A program made the translations under genes and the position numbers. The notes under the pieces are model-generated. The model was not told where the DNA came from, did no database searches, and saw nothing but the letters and a program-made list of their open reading frames with translations. Source: Atherix ibis (taxonomy: Eukaryota > Arthropoda > Insecta > Diptera > Athericidae). From it: DNA of 64,000 bases. This document shows, piece by piece, positions 33,376 to 43,693 of this stretch (the stretch's first letter is position 1; each line of letters opens with the position of its first letter). The stretch spans positions 8,331,811 through 8,395,810 of the forward strand of contig OY282605.1 of NCBI GenBank assembly GCA_958298945.1, written 5' to 3'.

Positions 33376-34647
33376 TTGGGTTGGCAACTAAGTGATTGCG
33401 GATTTTGTCAATAGATGGTATTAAGTCATTCTTTTGTTATGTCAACGTGTTCAAACCACCTAACCTACATTGTTTTATTGTTTCGTTTAGCTATTTCGAA
33501 AAAAATTGTATCGTTTAGCTATTTCGTTTTGTTTTCATCCAAATTAAAAAATGGAAGGACAAGACGTTCATTTTAGACATATTTTTTTGTATAATTTCCG
33601 AAAAGGCAAGAACGCATCGCAGGTACACAAGAAGTTATGTGCCGTATATGGGAATGAAGCCTTGACAGAAAGGCAGTGTCAAAAATGGATTGCTAAATTT
33701 CGTTCTGGTGATTTTTCACTAAAACTGGGCCGTCCAGTTGAAGTTGATGAGACTCATATCAAGGCCATTATCGATTCAGATCGTCATAGCACAACACGCG
33801 AGATTGCAGAGAAGCTCAATGTATTGGATATATGCATTGAAAAAAAATTAAAACAGTTTGGCTGTCCTAAGAAACTCGATTTATGGATTCCTCATCAGCT
33901 TAAGGAAATTCATTTGACGCAACGGATAAGCATCTGCGATCCGCTTCTGAAACGCAACGAAATGGATCCATTTCTGAAACGACTGATAACTGGCGACGAA
34001 AAGTGAATAGTTTACAACAACGTTAATCGGAAACGATCATAGGTGATGCGAGATGAACCACCTCAGACGACATCAAAAGCTGAGATGATGCATTAAAAGA
34101 AGATTATGCTGTCAGTTTGGTGGGATTATAAACGAATTCTTCACTTTGAACTTTTACCAAGAAACCAAACGGTTAATTCCACCGTGCTCGTTCAACAACT
34201 CGTCAAACTGAGCAATGCAGTTCAAAAAAAACGGCCAGAATTGGCAAATTGTAAGGGTGTTCTTTTCCAGCATGATAATCCAAAGCCGCACACATCTTTG
34301 GTCACTCGCCAAAAATTATTGGAATTAGATTGGGCGATGTATTGTCCCATCCACCATATAGCCCTGACCTAGCACCTTCAGATTACCATTTATTTTGTTC
34401 CATGCAGAACTCCATAAATAATAAAATTTTTAATGACGCTTTTGATGTAAAATCATATTAAATTCAGTTTTTTGCTAGGAGAAGTAATAAGTTTTACGAA
34501 CACGAAATTATGACACTGCCTGAAAGATGGCAAAGGGTCATCGATAAAAAACGGACAATACCTAATTGAATAAAGTTATATTTTTAAGTAAAAATTTTGA
34601 ATTTTTCTTCTTATTTCAAATCCGCAATCACTTAGTTGCCAAACCAA
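33376..34647 (+). mobile_element. Near full-length mariner, cecropia/irritans-like
   Basis: A 1272-bp element flanked by TA. The ends TTGGGTTGGCAACTAAGTGA and the inverse of its right end (GCAATCACTTAGTTGCCAAACCAA) match over about 27 bp. The transposase frame starts at 33551 (MEGQDVHFRHIFLYNFRKG), reads QKWIAKFRSGDFSLK, HTH text TTREIAEKLNV, and LITGDEK then a stop (TGA where Trp is expected, 34004-34006). It continues after shifts with MLSVWWDYKRILHFELLP, LFQHDNPKPHT (second Asp) and a third-Asp block interrupted by a frameshift near 34350. A missing RSG after SLK and several stops make it a pseudogene. Confidence 0.9.
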
Positions 34648-34649
34648 TA

Positions 34650-36734
34650 CAAAATTTTATACACACTTTAAATGATTTGTTTGTTTTTTTATTTGTGTGG
34701 AAAATCTCTGAAACCAGAGTCAGAGGCCAATGTGGTAGCGTTATGACCAAATTTCCTCAAGAAGTTAGTTAGACGGAACCTGCAGAAACTGGGTCAAGGA
34801 GTTTATGGAGTTTTATACTGAATTTATTTTTGAACAGGACTCTTTTTAATTTTCTTAAACAATCAAATTAACTAAACCGAATTTAACCACTTCGAATTAC
34901 TCTCTACAATTTATCTTCAACCAATTTCATTAGAAAAGCTGCCAATGCCAATCAATGCACATCCAACATTATGTCGTCAAAAAATGGTTCTTATGGTCTT
35001 GGCGCTAAAAAATTACCTCAAAAAACTTATGATACAAACAAAATATTATTATTTGTAATAATTAATAAATTTCATAATAACGTATTATTTTATTAAAATA
35101 ATTCATAGTTTTTTAAAACGTTAACTGAACAAAAAAAAGTCTTTATTTTTTTTTGCCGCATTTCAGTACTCATCCCTGAGCACTTTTCTGTGATTTATTG
35201 GTTTTGCTTATTAACAAAGTCGTCTAATAAAACAAAAAATCATAAAATATTTATATATTATTCTGTTTTCAGATTAAAAGATATAGTTTGATGCACTATA
35301 ATTATTTAATTTGGGAAAGTAACTCTGTTCAAAAAAAAAAATTCATGTTCTGAAATGTAAGGTAGGATGTGTTTGGTGGTGGATTTCTGAAAGTTTATAA
35401 CATTTAGAAAATAAGCAGAAAAACAAACGTCATGCACGTATTGTAAATGGGGGAAATTATGATGTAGATAATAATTATTGCGATTATAGTTCGTTTTTAA
35501 TCGCCTTAACCAATAAACCGAGCCGGCCATTCATTAAAAGATTTCAGTTTTGTGTCTACTACGAGTACAAGGATGTGCGTTAACGATGTCGTGCCAAAGA
35601 ACCATTGAGCTTTTTTTATGAAATAGCAAAAACCAAGACTAAAATGACAGCAGCACGGAATCTGCAAATGTCCACACAGTCCTTGATTAAATTTGTTTAC
35701 TGTGTTCAGTTTCGACTTTTCATCCGAGCTGTTACCTTTCCAATTTCATATTTATTTTTATTTTAAATTCTCCTACACCTAGTATTGGTATTGTGGACTC
35801 GTATTTTTTTATTAGGAAATTTTCTGCTCTTTTCTCGGTGTTTTTTACCGATTTCCTCAGCCATTCTTTGCTCAGAAAAACAATTTTTTCCCATTTAATC
35901 ATTTGCTCACAGTTACAATTCGTACTTAAGCATACGAGACGCCGCCTAGTGGTATTAATGATGCATAGTACTTTTCAGTGACGTTCGGTTGAGATAAGAA
36001 CACTTTAATGCCAAAGCTTTTATGCGAATGAGCTTGCGGATAGGTAGGGAGGGGTGTGTGCGTTCGTTATTTACGTTAGATTATTTTTAGGATTTGTTTG
36101 ATTATATTTTTTTTCCTGTTCCATTTCTGATAAGATTTAAGGTATTTTTGGTTGTTTTTTTTTTGATGATGATGATGATATCATCGACTAACTTTATTGT
36201 ATTGTTTTAGTGTTTATCCAATGTTGTTTGTTGTTAGTTTTTATCCTCGATCTTCTATCGTTGTTTTATGTCGTTTATTTCTGTATTTTTTAATTAAGCT
36301 AATTACAAATAAAAAAGTAAATGTATAACAAGTAATTAGATAATTAACGGAAGTGCTGAAAACTCCCTTTTCTATATCAGTTTACCCTTATTCGTGCTTT
36401 TAATATTGCATGCAATGATTTTTATTTCCAAGTTCAAATAGAGATGATTCCCGGATTAATTTTCCATGTATTTGGTTACACACGAATTCAATATTATAAT
36501 TATATAATTACCTGTAAAGAAAAAATTGTAATTAGAGAAATTCCTATAGTATTGTAATATGAGTAGGAGAATTTTTTTATATAAATTTAAATTTATGGTT
36601 ACTGATAGATAATCTTATTCTGGAATGATTGACCTTTTACGATTTTCTTACCCCCAAAGTCACGTTACTCATTGTTGAAAAGATCCAAATTATTTTTTTT
36701 ATATCAATTATTCAATATATTTTTGTATGTAATT
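34650..36734. other. Intergenic sequence with one dispersed duplicate
   Basis: No gene was recognised. The stretch 34650-34790 is similar to 42205-42350 (shared AATGATTTGTTTGTTTTTTT and GAAAATCTCTGAAACCA). 35500-35760 and 35960-36060 are less AT-rich and not repetitive within the window. A short GATGAT run lies at 36165-36180. Confidence 0.4.
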
Positions 36735-36925
36735 TTGAAATATTTTCTATTTTAATGATTTATTTACCTATTTTCATAGGTAAATAAAAAAATTGCACTC
36801 ATTTTCACAATTTCCAGTTAGATATTTTAATTAATAATATTGATGATAAGAGAGTTTTTTTTTAAAATTTGCATTTATTATTATATGATTTTTTTAGTAA
36901 TAGAAAATAGAATTTTTTATATAAT
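36735..36925. repeat. Segment duplicated from or to 31375-31648
   Basis: Shares ATAGGTAAATAAAAAAATT, TTTTCACAATTTCC, TTAGATATTTTAA and AAAATTTGCATTTATTATTA in the same order as 31375-31648, with indels. It joins directly to the retrotransposon relic on its right. Confidence 0.7.
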
Positions 36926-37340
36926 AGAAAAGAAAAATAGCAGAATTTCAGAGTCACCGCATATAGCGTGCCCGCCATAGTGAAAAAAAAAACTGCCCAG
37001 GCGTATTTTTTGCCATTTCGCACGCTTTCGATCGTGTAAGGCATGCTGAATAGCTTTGGAAGTTGGAGCGAGTCCTACCCTCTTCTTATTTCCACATTCA
37101 AAAATTTTATCTCTCAGATCGTTATATTCAGGTAGCTTCCGCCGGCTCCCTCAGGGAAGTATCCTAAGCCCATTCCTTTACAATGACATTTCTTGTCACA
37201 TTAATGTCCTTACCACAACATATGCTGATGATACAGTTATTGTTACACACCACAAAGATCCCTCCACAGCCGTTAATATCGTAGAGAACCACATCCACTT
37301 CTTAGAATCCTGATTCAAAAGACGGAGAGTGGGAGGTGAA
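36926..37340 (+). mobile_element. Jockey-type RT fragment
   Basis: After a leader AGAATTTCAGAGTCACCGC the plus strand reads FDRV-type text at 37025-37045, ILSLRSLYSGSFRRLPQGSI (37090-37157), a palm block, then NVLTTTYADDTVIVTHHKDP with an intact YADD box (37210-37250), and NHIHFLES. It is close to the fragment at 41130-41575, and both start with the same AATAGAAAAGAAAA-like leader. Frames are broken and no ORF1 or endonuclease is present. Confidence 0.85.
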
Positions 37341-37518
37341 AGATAAAAAATCTGCAAAAAAGGAGAAAAAATCAAGAAGGAAGCTACAAAAAAAAGGGTC
37401 AGAGATAGAATCGAACCCTGTGGAATGCCAGCATTTATTTGGTGGTCTACAGCCTTGAAGCCATCGAACACAACTTACACAGAACGATTTGAGGGGTTAA
37501 TCGTCGGTACCATATGTA

Positions 37519-38794
37519 ACAGTTCGGCTGAAAAGTTGAGAACCATGACGTCTAGATGGCGCCTCTTGCAAAAATCTAATTATCACAAAGCACCATTCTT
37601 CAAATGATTCTGTCAAAATTTGACAGCAATCGGTCAATTGGTTCGTGAGATATAGCATTTTGAGTGGAGCCACTTTTGGTATTGAAAAAAAAATGGATAA
37701 AGACGAATTTCGTGTATTGATAAAGCATTGCTTTTTGATGAAAAAAAATACAGTGGAAACCAAAGCATGGTTTGACAAACGTTATCCGGACTCTGCTCCA
37801 ACTTTTTCAACTGTGAAATATTGGTTTCGTCAATTTCGAACTGGTCGTACGAGCACAGTTGATGCAGAACGCAGTGGACGCCCAAAAGAGGTGGTTACGG
37901 CAGAAAACATCAAAAAAATCCACAAAATCATTTTAAATGACCGTAAAGTGAAGTTGAGCGAGATAGCTGAGACTCTGAAGATATCGAAAGAGCGTTTTGG
38001 ACATATCGTGCATGAATATTTGGGCATGCAAAAGCTGTGTGCAAAGTGGGTGCCGCGTGAGCTCGCTGTGGACCAAAAACAACAACGTGTTGATGATTCT
38101 GAGCAGTGTTTGGAGCTGTTCAAGCGCAATAAACCCGAATTTTTGCGTCGATATGTGACAATGGATGAAACATGGCTCCGTCACTACACTCCAAAGTCCA
38201 ATCGGCAGTCGGCAGACTGGAGAGCGAGCGACGAACCGAATCCAAAGCGTGGAAAGACGCAACAGTCGGCTGGCAAGGTGATGGCGTCTGTATTTTGGGA
38301 TGCGCATGATATAATATTCATTGACTATCTCCAGAAGGGACAGACGATCAACAGCGACTATTATATAGCGTTATTGGATCGTTTGAAGAAAGAAATCGTT
38401 AAGAAACGGACTCATTTGAAGAAGAAAAAAGTGTTGCTTCACCAAGACAATGCACCGTGTCACAAGTCGATGAAAACGATGGTCAAACTCAATGAATTGG
38501 GCTACGCATTGCTTCCCCATCCATCGTATTCTCCAGTACTGGCCCCCAGCGACTTTTTCCTGTTTGCAGACCTCAACAGAATGCTCGCTGGCAAGAAATT
38601 TAAGACCGATGATGAAACTGAGGCCTATTTTGAGGCAAAACCGCAAGAGTACTATAAAAATGGTATCGAAAAGTTGGAAGATCGCTATAATCGCTGTATC
38701 GCCCTCGAAGGCAACTATGTTGAATAATAAAAATGAATTTTGCAAAAAAAAATATTTCTACTGTGTTTCGTTCTAAACTTTTCAGCCGAACTGT
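37519..38794 (+). mobile_element. Complete mariner element with intact transposase frame
   Basis: A 1276-bp element flanked by TA at 37517-37518 and 38795-38796. Its inverted ends ACAGTTCGGCTGAAAAGTT match over about 25 bp (one mismatch visible, GAGAAC/TAGAAC). It holds one uninterrupted transposase frame and is the best preserved transposon in the window. It interrupts a minus-strand reverse transcriptase. Confidence 0.95.
37693..38727 (+). CDS. Mariner DD34D transposase, uninterrupted
   Basis: 344 aa, normal mariner length. The ATG at 37693 (MDKDEFRVLIKHCFLMKKNT) is chosen because it matches the family start; 16 further codons are open upstream but lie in the 5' UTR. The N-terminal half carries paired HTH regions (residues about 5-50 and 70-110), then KLCAKWVPREL. 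The catalytic triad is MDETW (D158), HQDNAPCH (D252) and LAPSDFF (D287), spacing 34. Such enzymes cut and paste the element at TA sites in the nucleus. Oddities: SPVLAPSD has Val for the conserved Asp at 282, and KTDDETEAYF appears to lack about four residues present in relatives after KTDDE. Neither removes a catalytic Asp, so activity is possible but unproven. Confidence 0.93.
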   Translation: MDKDEFRVLIKHCFLMKKNTVETKAWFDKRYPDSAPTFSTVKYWFRQFRTGRTSTVDAERSGRPKEVVTAENIKKIHKIILNDRKVKLSEIAETLKISKERFGHIVHEYLGMQKLCAKWVPRELAVDQKQQRVDDSEQCLELFKRNKPEFLRRYVTMDETWLRHYTPKSNRQSADWRASDEPNPKRGKTQQSAGKVMASVFWDAHDIIFIDYLQKGQTINSDYYIALLDRLKKEIVKKRTHLKKKKVLLHQDNAPCHKSMKTMVKLNELGYALLPHPSYSPVLAPSDFFLFADLNRMLAGKKFKTDDETEAYFEAKPQEYYKNGIEKLEDRYNRCIALEGNYVE

Positions 38795-39060
38795 TACGCA
38801 TTTTCGACAAAAGAGCCTGATACTAAATTCGGTCAAATGCTTTTGGAATATCAAGAGCAATAATCCTACACTCCCCGAAAAATGGGTGAGGTATGCCTTC
38901 AAATCACCAGTGGATCTATTCCGATGGACACCATATTGACAGTCACTAAGGAGGTTCCTTGATTCAACCTTAAAGTTTATCAGTGTTTTCGTGAGCTTAG
39001 AAAGAAGGTATGTCAGTGCAATGGATCTGTAATTGGAGGGGGAACAAATGCTGTTTTCCT

Positions 39061-39779
39061 AATTTACGGACAAATTTCATAAGAAAATGATAGGTGGAAA
39101 AGCTTACATAGTGGTTTTGCCAATGCAGAAGAACACATTTTTTCTACCAATTATTAAATTTTTTTTTGTATGAAATTTTTAAATTTCCTCATAAATATTT
39201 TGTAGTTTTTTTTTTTAGTAAATCATTTTTCAAGTTTTATCACAATAAAACTACTTTCATCCTACTTTTATTCTCATTAAGATTATATATTTATTTTGCT
39301 CTAATTTTTTTTGCAAATCTATTTATTTATTTTAATAATTAATAAAATCAGTAAATTGCAAAAATAAATATAAATATCAAAGATTCAAAAAAAAAAATAA
39401 TAATAAAAACAAAGTATGAAAAGGTTAGTTTGAAAGCTCCTATAAATGGAAGAACTTTTCTAATAAATCTAATAAAGCCTCATTTTATGTTCAATAAAAT
39501 AATATTCAACTATAAAAATAACTCTGCCAGAGATTCAAAATAAACAAAAATAGTCCCCTTCCCCCCAAAAAAAATAAAACTATTTAAAATTTAAGTAAAA
39601 AAAAATGGGCAAGGTAAATGGAAATAAATTTTAAAAAATTTCAAACTTTATGGGAAAACTAACAATAATTCAATGAAATATGCTTAAAAAAAAGTTATCT
39701 CAATTGTGTTTTAGAAAGTAAAGTTCAGTTAAATACACACATTAAATTTTAGATTTTAATAATAAAAATTATTTGATTA
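39061..39779. other. AT-rich spacer
   Basis: Homopolymer-rich AT sequence; no gene, terminus or duplicate recognised. Confidence 0.4.
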
Positions 39780-40270
39780 TTTTCTTTGAATCTTGCCATT
39801 TTCTATGAAATAAAACATCAGCTGAATAGTGTCTATGACTCGATCCTTTTGAAGGTAGTTTTTTATTAACTTATCCATACATTTCGGGCTGTAATTCGGA
39901 TAACGATGGTTTTTAAATGCTCTAAAGAGAATTCTCTACGTAAATATGATCTTTTGCATAGTTCTTTCTACAAAAATAGTCCAATGGCATCAAATTCGAC
40001 GATCTTCAAGGTCAATTGCTATCACAAAATCTCATAAACATTCACATAATAAAGCCATAAAATTTATGGTATTATGTGACTTGTGGAGCCGTCTCCCTAA
40101 AACCTCATATAGTTCAGACTAAATTCTTTAAGTTTGAGTGAAACAAAACAAACAAAACTTCAGTTATCATACGACAATAGTGCTCAGAATTAATACTAAA
40201 GTTATCATCATTTCTTTACAGTCACTTGTGGCTTCCTTACAGCCACTTGTGGGTTTTCATAGCCCTATAC
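39780..40270 (-). mobile_element. DD41D transposase fragment
   Basis: On the minus strand 40262-40200 reads GYENPQVAVRKPQVTVKK (ENPQ block). 40010-39790 reads a decayed third-Asp block (NLMPLDYF), then KNHRYPNYSPKCMDKLIKNY and LQKDRVIDTIQLMFYF, like the C-terminus of the 18.1-kb copy. The centre is lost. M1 copy 3 begins 4 bp after its right edge, inside the WG-ENP text. Confidence 0.65.
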
Positions 40271-40273
40271 ATA

Positions 40274-41123
40274 CGAGGTTCCGCGAGTTACGTATATTTA
40301 ATTTGCGAATTCCGCGAGTTACGTATATTTAATTTGTGATTTTTTTGGCGTTATATTGGTACCCATGTTATGCCGACAAGTTCGGCCATTTTGAATGTTC
40401 AGTTAATTTTTGACAGCTGCTTTGCTTGCACGTGTTTTGGCTCGTCTTCGATTTTTGCCCATTTCAAAAAATGGATCAAAGAATCTGTATTAAATTTTGT
40501 GTGAAAAACAAAATTAATTGCATTCCGAATGTTGACTGCGGCATATGGTGAAGCTACCTTGGACCGAAGCAACGTTTATCGGTGGTACAAAATGTTCTCC
40601 GGGGGCTGAGAAAAGCGTGCCAATTTCGGTGGAATGTGAAGGTTTTGCTTACAGTTTTTTTCGATTGCAGGGGCGTGGTACATCATGAGTTCTTGCCACA
40701 GGGTAGAACGGTCAATAAGGAATATTACCTCCAAGTTATGCGCAAGTTGCGCTAAGCAATCTACCAGAAACTTCCGTTTTGGCTTTTGCCATTTTTGGCC
40801 AAAAACAACACACTAATAATGCCGCAACCCCTGTATTCCCCAGATCTGGCCCCCTGTGACTTTTTCTTGTTCCCGAAACTGAAGAGCCCCACGAAAGGAC
40901 GACGCTACAGTACGATTGAGTAGATAAAGACGGCATCGAAGGAAGAGCTGAACAAGATCAAAAAAATGATTTTTTGAAGTGCTTCAAGGATTGGAAAAAA
41001 CGTTGGCACAAGTGTATAATAGCTGGTGGGGATTATTTTGAAGGGGACAAAACAGATATTCATGAATAAATAAATAATTTTTAAAAAAACACAAAATTCG
41101 CGATACTTTATGAGCAGACCTCG
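40274..41123 (+). mobile_element. M1 mariner copy 3, internally deleted
   Basis: An 850-bp element flanked by TA. The right end (GCGATACTTTATGAGCAGAC...) is intact; the left end keeps only CGAGGTT and then has a tandem duplication of a 37-bp block (TTCCGCGAGTTACGTATATT...). It holds the start region MDQRICIKFCVKN (40474 on), AYGEATLDRSNVYRWYKM, then after a deletion PQPLYSPDLAPCDFFLFPKL (third Asp) and the tail TASKEELNKI. The first and second aspartates and HTH 2 are gone. Confidence 0.88.
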
Positions 41124-41591
41124 TATAATAGAAAAGGAAAAGAAAACCAGAATTGCAACGTCACCGCGTATTCGATTACATAGCGTGTTCGCCAGAGTGA
41201 AAATAATACTGACCAGGCGTATTTCTTGACATTTCGCACGCTTTCGACCGTGTATGGTAGGCAGGATTGCTTTGGAAATTGCAGCGAGCCCTTCCCTATG
41301 GTTATATGCACATTATAAAATTCTATCTCTCAGACCGATATTTTCAGGTAGCTTCCGCCGGTGTCCCTCAGGGAAGTCTGCTTGGTCCAATCCTTTACAG
41401 TAATTACTAATACCTATGACGTTTCTTGTCATAGTGATGTCCTTACCGCAATATATGCTGATGATACAGTCATTCTTACACATCACAATGATCTTTCCAC
41501 AGCCGTTAGTATCCTACAGAACCTCATCCACTCCTTAGAAACCTGGTTCAAAAGATGGAGAATGGGAGCGATACTTTTTGAACAGACCTCA
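41124..41591 (+). mobile_element. Jockey-type RT fragment closed by an M1 terminal repeat
   Basis: After the leader AATAGAAAAGGAAAAG the plus strand reads LDISRAFDRVWYGR-like text, KFYLSDRYFQVASAGVPQGS and LLGPILYS, and after a break DVLTAIYADDTVILTHHNDL (YADD box) with LIHSLETWFKRWRM. It ends directly in GCGATACTTTTTGAACAGAC CTCA, the right end of an M1 mariner. So the RT piece is bounded on both sides by right-hand M1 termini. It is more complete than its sibling at 36926. Confidence 0.83.
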
Positions 41592-42599
41592 TTAATGGTA
41601 ATCTTGTTTACTAACTTATAACGTGGACACGTCTGAGAAGATTTGTTTTGTCGAATAATTATTATCCAAATCCGTTGCTCCACTACCGAATTGACGTATC
41701 TTATATGCATTGAATGATAAGTAAAAAGTCCATATTAAAAAAACATATACTTTTGACAACTGTCAAATAAGAGGGCCGTCTTTTTCAAAAAACAAAATGG
41801 ATAAACCGGTATAAATAGGCAAAAATTAGAATTTCATATTTTCCGTTAATAATTTCTTTCCTCTCTTCATACTCATTATTAGTCGATTTGATTTTCTATT
41901 ATTTTTACTATTTTATAATTCTTAATTATCTCTATTTACTGCAATAGAGATATTGTTTTAGCAATAAGAAAATATACGCTTTACTGACCATGGAATATTA
42001 ATATTATTTTTTTTTTTACATTTTCAATATCCAATTTTGCACATACTTTAAAATTTTACATGATTTTATAGAAATTAATATTTTTTTTTTTTGTATTTTA
42101 TTGTAAATATATTTTCAAAATTTTTTTTGCAGTATTTTTTAAAAAAATTCATATTTACATTCATGGTAAATAATTAATTTTTTCTGTTGAATTAATCTAT
42201 TTAGAAATATACAAAATTTCTATGCACACTTTCAATGATTTGTTTGTTTTTTTTTATTTGCGTAGAAAATTTGTGAAACCAATATGATAGCGTCACGACC
42301 ATGAACCATGATGCCATTTGACGAATTCATTTCTTGTGTAGGTTGGTTTTGCAAGTCTCCTCAATGAAATTGTTCAATAGTTAATTGGGTGGAAACTGGA
42401 GAATTTGTTAAATTAAATAAAGAATTTGGAAAATGAATCGTTGGGTCTAGAACTGTTAGGATTTTTATTTTATTCCAAATATGCGGAATGGCTAGTTGAA
42501 AGAGACAGGATCAGTATGAAGGATGAGGTTGGCTTCCAAAGAGGTATAACTAATCCCGATTTTAAAAGATTTTGTTGACCGAAATTTCGGAATGGTTGT
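41592..42599. other. AT-rich spacer with a dispersed duplicate
   Basis: No gene was seen. 42065-42350 is similar to the two flanks of the transposon pair at 32940-32995 and 34650-34790, here without the elements between them. Confidence 0.45.
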
Positions 42600-42697
42600 T
42601 GTATGGACAGAAATTTTCCATTTGTTTTTGCTTTCTATGAAAAAAACATGTATTTTTTTGTCAAAAACCAGCGGATTTAAGCTTATACACCTGGTAA
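42600..42697. mobile_element. Solo end of the Mos1-like mariner
   Basis: The inverse of this stretch reads CCAGGTGTATAAGCTTAAAT and then CATGTTTTTTCATAGAAAGC, the same as the first 90 bp of the element at 43694. The rest of the element is absent, so this is a lone terminus or the end of an old deletion derivative extending left. Confidence 0.75.
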
Positions 42698-43589
42698 ATA
42701 CCATCCTGAAAATAAGGATAATCGTTAATTTGATATAATTCTGCAAGGAAATAAAATGAAATGAAATATAATTAATTATTGTTGATTCCATCGTATTTAT
42801 TAATAATAAAAAATTCTCATTATTTTGAGATCATTTCTTTTTAATTGGAACTTTTTAAGTAAATATTTGAAAATTTAGTACTTATGCAAGTTTATAGAAT
42901 TTTTTTTTGTTTTTACACAAAATCACAATTACTTGTATATAAATTCCCTGCAATTAAAAATAACCGGTGATATTGAATGTAAATTACATTTAACCGAGTA
43001 TAATGTGAGTCTAGACGCTATCTAATCTAATATTCTTGTTAAACAATGATAAAACTGTGTTGGTTTTTGTAAAAATTATCTATAAACTGTAAGTTACCAC
43101 CCATCATATAGTATTACGTAAATAGGTAATTTTAAATATATTTTTTTCTCAAATAAACAGCATTTGACTAGTAATACTAAACCAATAAACTCGTATGATT
43201 ATTATTTGTAATTTTAGTAATCGATATCCCATAAAAGTTTGTATGCGATTCTAGGCACGTTCTCATTATATGTACTTTACTATATTCAAAGGTAATATAG
43301 ATAAAAAATTTCTCAGTTATCGCTATCAATAAAACTTGAATATGATAAGATGATTAATGGCTAAAATGCTAATATTTATAATATGTATTCGGCATTAGAT
43401 CAAGCAGAAAGCCAAAAATGCCTTGTTAAACTGAACATTTTTTGATAATTTCTTTTAATTTATAAGTTTTTTTAAATAGCATTTTAAAAAGATTAAAATT
43501 ATTTAAAGCTTTAAAAAAATCATAGTAAAATGCATTAAAATAAAAGAAAAACAATAGTTTTCCCGTTGTGGATTTTATATCCAATTTTT
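42698..43589. other. AT-rich spacer
   Basis: No gene or repeat recognised between the solo mariner end and the next transposon fragment. Confidence 0.4.
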
Positions 43590-43691
43590 ATATAAACGGT
43601 GTCGCAAAGTTCACGCAAGAAACAATTTTGATAGAATTTTTTCTCGGACTATATGGCATGTAATATCGTCTTGTTGAAACCACATGCCGTT
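43590..43691 (-). mobile_element. Fragment with a second-aspartate motif, DD41D-like
   Basis: The minus strand reads GMWFQQDDITCHIVREK, matching [12 protein letters not shown] at 18.5 kb, before decaying. Only about 100 bp remain; the Mos1-like element starts 2 bp to its right and probably interrupted it. Confidence 0.55.
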
Positions 43692-43693
43692 TA

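Larger units (their letters stand above)
37341..39060 (-). mobile_element. Minus-strand non-LTR RT relic split by a mariner
   Basis: To the right of the mariner (39040-38800, minus strand) the text is YRSIALTYLLSKLTKTLINF, LLSDCQYGVHRNRSTGDLKA, YLTHFSG and then a decayed DISKAF block. To the left (37510-37380) it resumes with VVFDGFKAVDHQINAGIPQG and SILSLTLFF. These are consecutive blocks of one reverse transcriptase (NYR..., GFR..RST.D, AGVPQG), so the mariner 37519-38794 inserted into an existing copy. The YADD block is missing. It abuts the plus-strand RT at about 37340, tail to tail. Confidence 0.85.

Noticed and set aside
37830..38745. Several 60-124-codon minus-strand frames across the 37.5-kb mariner
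   Set aside because: They are antisense shadows of the transposase gene.
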